Assembly: GCA_020859645.1 (NCBI GenBank)
Contig: JAJBVU010000043.1
Location: 1 to 9,432, forward strand
DNA: 9,432 bases
Reading direction: 5' to 3'
DNA from: Eubacterium sp.
Lineage (GTDB): Bacteria > Bacillota > Clostridia > Lachnospirales > CAG-274
Part shown: positions 5,127 through 9,432 of the stretch, in pieces
Layout: the number at the start of each line of letters is the position of its first letter
Numbering within the stretch: position 1 is the first letter of the stretch
Notes under the pieces: model-generated
Databases searched by the model: none
Told to the model about the DNA's origin: nothing
The model's input: only the letters and a program-made list of their open reading frames with translations
Translations under genes and position numbers: made by a program

Positions 5127-6956
5127 CTATGCCGCATCAGTTTCAAAAAATTCTTTATGCCAAACAAGGAACATATATACCGTCCAAATTTTTCTCGAAT
5201 TGTCGGCTTTGCCCTTTTTATGGTTATCCAAATAAGAAACAAGCTTGTCCGTATTAAAATATTCTTTAGCGGCAGGGCTTGTGAAGGCTTCCTTAACCTT
5301 ATTATAATATTTGTCCTCTTTAAGCCAAATTCTTATGGGAACAGGGAAGCCCAGCTTCTTCTTAGAGCTGACCTCGTCGGGAAGATATTCCTTAGCTGCC
5401 ATTCTGAAAACATATTTTGTAGCCTGTCTGTTTACTCTGTAGTCAGTTTGAATTTTGGAGGCCACCTTGAAAACCTCTTTGTCAAGGAAAGGAACTCTGA
5501 CTTCGAGAGAGTTTGCCATACTCATTTTATCGGCTTTTAAGAGAATATCCCCTACAAGCCACAAATTAAGGTCTATAAACTGCATTTTCGTTACATCGTC
5601 AAGATTCTTTGCTTTGTCATAATAGGGCTTTGTGATTTCTCTGAAGTCGAATTTGCCCAAAGGCTTTTTGAGAATTTCCTCACGCTCTTCCTTTGAAAAC
5701 ATTTTTGCGTTTCCTATGAACTTTTCTTCAACGGACTGTGACGCACGAATAAAGAAGCTTTGTCCCTTAAAGCTGAAGGGAACAAGGCTCACCGCTTTAG
5801 CCATAAGCTTTCTCAAGGGCTTGGGAAGCAGCTTTATAACGGCTAAGTCCAAAGGCTCTTTATAAATGTTGTAGCCGCCGAAAAACTCATCAGCACCCTC
5901 GCCGGAAAGGGCAACCTTAACATACTGCGAAGCAAGGTTAGCCACAAAATAAAGGGCTATAGCTGAGGGGTCAGCCAAAGGCTCGTCCATATGATACTGC
6001 ACCTTGGGGATAGCCGCCCAGTATTCCTCGGTGGTGATTGTTTTGTTGTAGTTGTCGATGCCCACCTTCTCGGAAAGGGCTGTGGCGTAGCTTATTTCGT
6101 TGTATTTGTCATAGTCAAAGCCTACGGTGAATGTCTTGTCGCCGTTAAACGTTGCGGCAACGTATGAGGAGTCAACTCCGCTTGAAAGAAATGAGCCGAC
6201 CTCAACGTCGCTGACCTTGTGAGCTTCGATTGAATTTTGCATAACGTCCTCAACGCTTTTGATTGCGTCCTGAAGGGGAGAAGGCTTGGGGCTGAACATA
6301 GGGTCATAATAACGTGTAATTTCAACCTTTTTATTCTTATATTTTAAATAGTGACCGGGCTTAAGCTTGTAAACACCCTTGAAAAATGTTTCGTCAAGAA
6401 CGGAATATTGAAATGTCAGATAGTTTTCAAGGGCAAGAGTGTTTACCTCTTTTTTGAAATCAGGATGGGGCAGAAAGCTTTTGATTTCCGAGCCGAAAAG
6501 AAGGTTTCCGCCGAACTCGCCGTAATAAAAGGGCTTTATGCCGAAAAAGTCTCTTGCTCCGAAAAGGCTGTTGTCTTTTTTGTCGTAAATCACAAAGGCA
6601 AACATACCTCTCAGGTCGTTAAGCATTTCCTCGCCTTTTTCCTCATAAAGGTGAACCAAAACCTCCGTGTCGGAGTTGGTTTTGAATTTGTGCTTTCCCT
6701 CTAATGTTTTTCTTATTTCCCTGTAGTTGTAAATTTCGCCGTTAAAGACTATGGCGACTGTGCCGTCCTCATTATAAATGGGCTGGTCGCCCTCGGAAAG
6801 GTCTATAATACTTAAGCGTCTGAAGCCTAAGGCTATGTCTTTATCTAAATATGAGCCGCTTGAATCAGGACCTCTGTGGATAATTTTATCCATCATTTTG
6901 TTTATTATTTTTTGCTTGTCATTAATATTTCCGGTAAATCCGCAAAATCCGCACAT
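5127..6956 (-). CDS. asnB: Asparagine synthetase B, glutamine-hydrolysing
   Basis: AsnB makes asparagine from aspartate, ATP and glutamine in the cytoplasm. The 609-residue product is full length. The N-terminal class II glutamine amidotransferase domain (about 1-200) starts 'MCGFCGFTG', with catalytic Cys2 exposed after Met removal, and has 'HRGPD' (27-31), 'RRLSIID' (46-52), 'FNGEIYNYRE' (71-80) and 'SDTEV' (95-99). The synthetase domain has the PP-loop 'SGVDSS' (259-264), 'DEPLADPSA' (324-332) and 'SGEGADEFFGGY' (351-362). The ATG at 6956-6954 has GGAGG 8 nt upstream and a good sigma-A promoter. It runs toward hit across a repeat, with no clear terminator, so some read-through is possible. 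B. subtilis has three paralogues, one of them (AsnO) important for sporulation; which type this is cannot be told here, though a CotS-like gene lies next to it. Confidence 0.97.
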   Translation of the reverse strand: MCGFCGFTGNINDKQKIINKMMDKIIHRGPDSSGSYLDKDIALGFRRLSIIDLSEGDQPIYNEDGTVAIVFNGEIYNYREIRKTLEGKHKFKTNSDTEVLVHLYEEKGEEMLNDLRGMFAFVIYDKKDNSLFGARDFFGIKPFYYGEFGGNLLFGSEIKSFLPHPDFKKEVNTLALENYLTFQYSVLDETFFKGVYKLKPGHYLKYKNKKVEITRYYDPMFSPKPSPLQDAIKSVEDVMQNSIEAHKVSDVEVGSFLSSGVDSSYVAATFNGDKTFTVGFDYDKYNEISYATALSEKVGIDNYNKTITTEEYWAAIPKVQYHMDEPLADPSAIALYFVANLASQYVKVALSGEGADEFFGGYNIYKEPLDLAVIKLLPKPLRKLMAKAVSLVPFSFKGQSFFIRASQSVEEKFIGNAKMFSKEEREEILKKPLGKFDFREITKPYYDKAKNLDDVTKMQFIDLNLWLVGDILLKADKMSMANSLEVRVPFLDKEVFKVASKIQTDYRVNRQATKYVFRMAAKEYLPDEVSSKKKLGFPVPIRIWLKEDKYYNKVKEAFTSPAAKEYFNTDKLVSYLDNHKKGKADNSRKIWTVYMFLVWHKEFFETDAA

Positions 6957-7017
6957 TTCCCATTCCTCCGAAATAAATTGTGTTTGTTTTCTTCTTGCTT
7001 ATGTTATTTTGAGTTAT

Positions 7018-7046
7018 ATTTTAACACGAAAGTATTTATATTTCAA
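7018..7046 (-). promoter_or_regulatory. Sigma-A promoter of asnB
   Basis: The minus strand has TTGAAA (7046-7041), exactly 17 bp, then TAAAAT (7023-7018), five of six matches to each consensus hexamer. The leader would be about 55 nt and ends with the asnB Shine-Dalgarno. I see no operator palindrome or riboswitch-like fold in the leader. Confidence 0.7.
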
Positions 7047-7144
7047 TCTGTTAGTAGAAAAAATTTAATTTTTTTGTGCCCGATAAAAAATTCATTTTTG
7101 CGTCTGAACCTTTATATGGCTATCATTTTTTTGTACTGTTTATA

Positions 7145-7172
7145 ATATATTTTTATATACAACCCATAGTGT
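7145..7172 (+). promoter_or_regulatory. Possible mother-cell (sigma-E-like) promoter of the CotS-like gene
   Basis: ATA (7145-7147), 17 bp, then CATAGTGT (7165-7172). The -10 shares CATA and the final T with the sigma-E pattern CATACANT; the sigma-K -35 AC is absent at the right distance. The predicted start near 7178 would leave a leader of about 30 nt ending in GGGAGG. Coat kinase-like genes are mother-cell expressed in Bacillus, which makes this plausible. The AT-rich surroundings weaken the case, and TATAAT at 7141 without a -35 is an alternative. Confidence 0.25.
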
Positions 7173-7209
7173 GGGTGTGTAATTAAAGGAAACGGGAGGT
7201 TTTTATATT

Positions 7210-8196
7210 ATGGAAGTTTTAGACGAAAGGGTTCTTGCCGGGTTCGGAATCGAGCCTAAATATATCCGCAAGGTTAAGTATATGTACATAGTTAAATGCA
7301 GCAGGGGAAGCTTTGTTATAAGAAAAGCCGATGCCGACAGCAAAAGAATTATGTTTGTAAGCGATATTAAAAACGGACTTAAGCGAAAGGGCTTCAGACG
7401 TTTTTTCGACTTTGAAGCCGCTGTTGACGGAAAGCCATATTTTGAGCTTGAAGGGGCAAACTACATTATGACCCCTTCGGGCAGAGACACAGTCAGCCCC
7501 GAATATACAAGAGAGGGAGACTTCAGAGAGATTTTAAGGTCATTCGGAGCATTTCACAGAGCCGGAGCTTTCGGCGAAAGCCCTGAGTTTAAAGACTTTT
7601 GGGGAGAGGATATTAAGACGGTTTTTTCAACCTATGAGGAAAGGCTTAAAAGAATGAGAAAACAGGTATACAGAAAGCGGCGGCTTGACGACATTGACTA
7701 TATTTTTCTTAAAAACTACGAATATTATTACAGAGCCTGTGAAGAAAGCCTTGAAGGGCTTGAAAAATTCGGAATTGACAGAGAGGAGTTTTCAGCAAGA
7801 AATAACGGGAAAATTGTTTTAAACAATGCCGATGAGGAGACTATGGCACTGTATCCCACAGGAGTGTTTTTTAATGATATGCTTAAGCTTGAAGCCGGAA
7901 CACCCCTAAAGGATCTGAGAATTATTATAAACAGATTTCTCAAAAAGAACAGACAGCCTATTTTGAAAATAAGTGAAATTTTGGAGGAATACGGCAGAAG
8001 AAGCCCCTTAAGCCCGGAAGCTGTCAGACTTCTCTATTATATGCTGATTTTCCCCGAACGATATATTAAAACCTATTGGGATTATTATAAAAAAGGAAGA
8101 GCCTTTACCCCTGTTTATGTTAAGGACTCTATTAAAAGAATGGTGGAGGAAAGGGAAAGAGACAGGGAGTATATTGAGGAAATTAAAGGGTTTTAG
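7210..8196 (+). CDS. CotS-family spore coat protein, probable pseudokinase
   Basis: A 328-residue protein resembling the CotS/YutH/YsxE coat proteins, which have an aminoglycoside-phosphotransferase (kinase-like) fold and sit in the spore coat. The N-lobe pattern is visible: 'YIRKVKYMYIVKC' (18-30), 'GSFVIRKAD' (33-41) with Lys39 as the likely ATP lysine, and 'NYIMTPSGRD' (84-93) in the hinge region. The helix 'GAFHRAGAFGES' (113-124) and the C-terminal segment 'LLYYMLIFPERYIKTYWDYYKKGRAF' split over 274-299 match the family layout. The catalytic part is degenerate: where an 'HxD...N' loop and an 'IDFD' metal motif are expected, the protein reads 'IVLNNADEETMAL' (202-214) and 'VFFNDMLKLEAGTPLKDL' (219-236). 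It is therefore probably structural rather than an active kinase. GGGAGG lies 10 nt before the ATG. It is transcribed away from asnB and stands alone. Confidence 0.75.
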   Translation: MEVLDERVLAGFGIEPKYIRKVKYMYIVKCSRGSFVIRKADADSKRIMFVSDIKNGLKRKGFRRFFDFEAAVDGKPYFELEGANYIMTPSGRDTVSPEYTREGDFREILRSFGAFHRAGAFGESPEFKDFWGEDIKTVFSTYEERLKRMRKQVYRKRRLDDIDYIFLKNYEYYYRACEESLEGLEKFGIDREEFSARNNGKIVLNNADEETMALYPTGVFFNDMLKLEAGTPLKDLRIIINRFLKKNRQPILKISEILEEYGRRSPLSPEAVRLLYYMLIFPERYIKTYWDYYKKGRAFTPVYVKDSIKRMVEERERDREYIEEIKGF

Positions 8197-8235
8197 CGAA
8201 AAAGGGGAAGCTTAGCGGCAAAACACCTTATTGTC

Positions 8236-8286
8236 AACCCGCCCTCTTTACTCTGAGATATTATCTTGAGCCTAAGAGGGCAGGTT
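8236..8286. repeat. Long imperfect palindrome in the spacer after the CotS-like gene
   Basis: AACCCGCCCTCTT (8236-8248) pairs with AAGAGGGCAGGTT (8274-8286), 12 of 13 positions, around a 25-nt centre that can pair further (CTC with GAG, AGAT with ATCT). It starts 40 bp after the stop of the plus-strand gene. No T-run follows on either strand. The 334-bp spacer 8197-8530 otherwise holds the small ORF at 8332 and the terminator at 8472. The palindrome could be a remnant of a small mobile repeat or a 3' mRNA structure. Confidence 0.45.
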
Positions 8287-8331
8287 CATTCAGAAGAGCT
8301 ATTGATCGCTTACTTTTATTATCGGCTCTAT

Positions 8332-8436
8332 TTACGTGATGTTTGTAACTGTGATTAGGGTTGTTGAGGTTGCTACCATGACTACTGATAGAAACATGGA
8401 TAGTAGTCGTTGACCTATTTTAGGTTTATATTGCAT
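8332..8436 (-). pseudogene. Orphan signal-peptide-like ORF, probable remnant of a secreted-protein gene
   Basis: A 34-codon ORF that reads like the first part of an exported protein: 'MQYKPKIGQRLLSMF' followed by a hydrophobic run 'LSVVMVATSTTLITV' and a TAA stop. It begins with ATG at 8436-8434 and has a very good ribosome binding site, AAAGGAG 9 nt upstream. A basic start, a hydrophobic core and then an early stop suggest the 5' end of a gene whose body has been deleted. It lies just beyond the terminator of the stalk-domain protein gene, which also encodes an exported protein. Alternatively it is a genuine small hydrophobic peptide. Frequent CTA and ATA codons contrast with the left-hand genes. 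No mature domain in any frame continues it up to the CotS-like gene. Confidence 0.45.
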
Positions 8437-8471
8437 TTATATTTACTCCTTTCTACTGGAATTTTTGCATT

Positions 8472-8504
8472 AAAAAAGACCTTTTGAACTTAAAAGGGCT
8501 TTTT
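8472..8504 (-). terminator. Bidirectional intrinsic terminator
   Basis: AAAAAGACCTTTT (8473-8485) pairs with AAAAGGGCTTTTT (8492-8504) at 12 of 13 positions around a 6-nt loop. In the minus direction the stem ends in a run of six T, 27 bp after the stop of the stalk-domain protein gene, for which it is the natural terminator. In the plus direction a T5 run also follows, so it could stop transcripts from the CotS-like gene. Confidence 0.85.
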
Positions 8505-8530
8505 AGTTATCTGATATTTAATTTGTCATG

Positions 8531-9432
8531 TTAGTTGAGACTGAGTACAGTGCCTGTTAAACCAGCATATGATTCGCCAGCATAACTCCAGTCAACACCA
8601 GACCATTGCCAACATTCATACATCTCACCTTTATATGTTCCGCTCCATGACGGTATAATTGATTCAGGCATGTTTTGAGTTACATCATAGTAGTAACTTT
8701 CTTGCTCATTTGTGGCAAATACAGAGTCATTATTGTAGGGGTTGAGATGTACGTATTGTAAGTTATAATTTATCTGTTCATCTGTCAGGCCTGCGGCTTT
8801 TGCCATGGTTGTATACTTATACCACGAGGTATAATAAGCTTCACCTGGATTAGGTCCATTGTTAGCATCATAGCCCAGGACTGCTCCTGTAGGATATTCC
8901 TGGTCAAATGCGAGCTGCTCTGCTGTCTTTTCGGGGGCGTTGGTTTGAAGCTCTGTGCTTGGGGTTGGTGTTACGGTGCCGGAGCTGGTGATGTAGATTG
9001 ACTTGGTTGCTGCATCGTAGGAGAATGAGAAGCCGAAATTTTCACAGACTGCTCTGAACGGCATGTATGTCCTTTCCTCATATATGATAGCTTTTGTGCC
9101 TTGACTATCAATTTTTTCGGCTTCATTGTTTACCACTACATAGCCGGAGCCTATTGGCACTTCCAGTGTTGTGCTTCCTAATGTTAAGACCGCTACCTTT
9201 GATGTTCCGTCCCAGTCTACGTTGCATCCCAATAGGTTGCCTAATGCTCTGACAGGGAGTAATGTTCTGCCTTCTGTTGTGACCTTAATTTCAGAATCAC
9301 CTGTGAATTGATTTGTGACTTCACTGCCGTCAAGGTAGACGCTAAAGGCACTTCCGTCTACTACGTTGTTTGTCTGGTAGTTGCTGCTGACATAACTTGC
9401 TGCCAGCGAGCCGGCGTTGGCTGCGAATACTA
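8531..9432 (-). CDS. Secreted protein with copper-amine-oxidase N-terminal (stalk) domain (5' end missing)
   Basis: 299 residues are visible and the start lies beyond the right edge; a TTG inside the frame at 9232 is not the real start because the frame stays open to 9432. The first visible residues, 'VFAANAGSLAA', look like the end of a signal peptide with an AxA cleavage site. The stalk domain (PF07833 type) follows: 'FSVYLDGSEV', 'EGRTLLPVRALGNLLGCNVDWD', 'KVAVLTLGSTTLEVPIGS', then a second 'EERTYMPFRAVCENFGFSFSYD' and 'KSIYITSSG'. A Pro/Thr linker (about 'TVTPTPSTELQTNAPEK') leads to a roughly 125-residue C-terminal region rich in Tyr, Trp, Asn and Gly ('GPNPGEAYYTSWYKYTT', 'YECWQWSGVDWSYAGES') that I do not recognise. 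Stalk domains usually occur in cell-surface proteins of Firmicutes; they are not amine oxidases. The bidirectional terminator follows. It appears to be an accessory gene next to core sporulation genes. Confidence 0.85.
   Translation of the reverse strand, partial: VFAANAGSLAASYVSSNYQTNNVVDGSAFSVYLDGSEVTNQFTGDSEIKVTTEGRTLLPVRALGNLLGCNVDWDGTSKVAVLTLGSTTLEVPIGSGYVVVNNEAEKIDSQGTKAIIYEERTYMPFRAVCENFGFSFSYDAATKSIYITSSGTVTPTPSTELQTNAPEKTAEQLAFDQEYPTGAVLGYDANNGPNPGEAYYTSWYKYTTMAKAAGLTDEQINYNLQYVHLNPYNNDSVFATNEQESYYYDVTQNMPESIIPSWSGTYKGEMYECWQWSGVDWSYAGESYAGLTGTVLSLN

Noticed and set aside
5103..5540. Plus-strand open frame of 145 codons antisense to the end of asnB
   Set aside because: It starts inside the intergenic repeat and runs opposite to conserved asnB coding sequence, with no Shine-Dalgarno. 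It is a shadow of a well-identified gene.
6351..6704. Plus-strand open frame of 117 codons inside asnB
   Set aside because: It is antisense to the conserved glutaminase domain, has no ribosome binding site and shows no family pattern.
6778..7145. Two overlapping plus-strand frames across the asnB start and the divergent spacer
   Set aside because: They are hydrophobic only because the AT-rich promoter region is translated. They cover the asnB promoter and lack start signals.

Overview
The window looks like chromosome of an endospore-forming, Gram-positive member of the Clostridia, probably a gut Oscillospiraceae/Ruminococcaceae-type lineage. The evidence is a conserved sporulation cluster (rqcP-yabP-yabQ beside HU and mazG), a CotS-type spore coat gene, purine-rich Shine-Dalgarno sites before almost every gene, and moderately low G+C. 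The genus cannot be set from sequence reading alone. All genes are on the minus strand except one CotS-like gene on the plus strand.

Left part (1-2856, read right to left): trmL (tRNA wobble 2'-O-methyltransferase), mazG (NTP pyrophosphohydrolase) and an HU gene, closed by a clear intrinsic terminator. A structured spacer of about 340 bp follows, then rqcP (ribosome quality control), yabP and a yabQ gene cut by the left edge. This is the familiar Firmicute mazG/yabN-HU-rqcP/yabO-yabP-yabQ order. The yabP ribosome binding site lies in a potential hairpin, and a possible internal promoter would start downstream of the pairing arm. This arrangement could separate vegetative from sporulation expression.

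Middle part (2857-7209): a small Asn/Ser-rich protein gene with a sigma-G-like promoter, a secreted transglutaminase-like protein 11 bp downstream of a HIT-family hydrolase, and a full-length glutamine-dependent asparagine synthetase with a good sigma-A promoter. Three copies of a short palindromic intergenic repeat sit near 948, 2906 and 5078.

Right part (7210-9432): a divergent CotS-like gene that appears to have lost its kinase catalytic residues; a spacer with a long imperfect palindrome and an orphan 34-codon signal-peptide-like ORF; a bidirectional terminator; and a secreted protein with a copper-amine-oxidase N-terminal (stalk) domain, cut by the right edge.

I see no CRISPR array, transposase, tRNA or rRNA gene. 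Most genes are housekeeping or sporulation functions. The less explained material is in the spacers, the small Asn-rich gene, the degenerate CotS-like protein and the right-hand accessory end.
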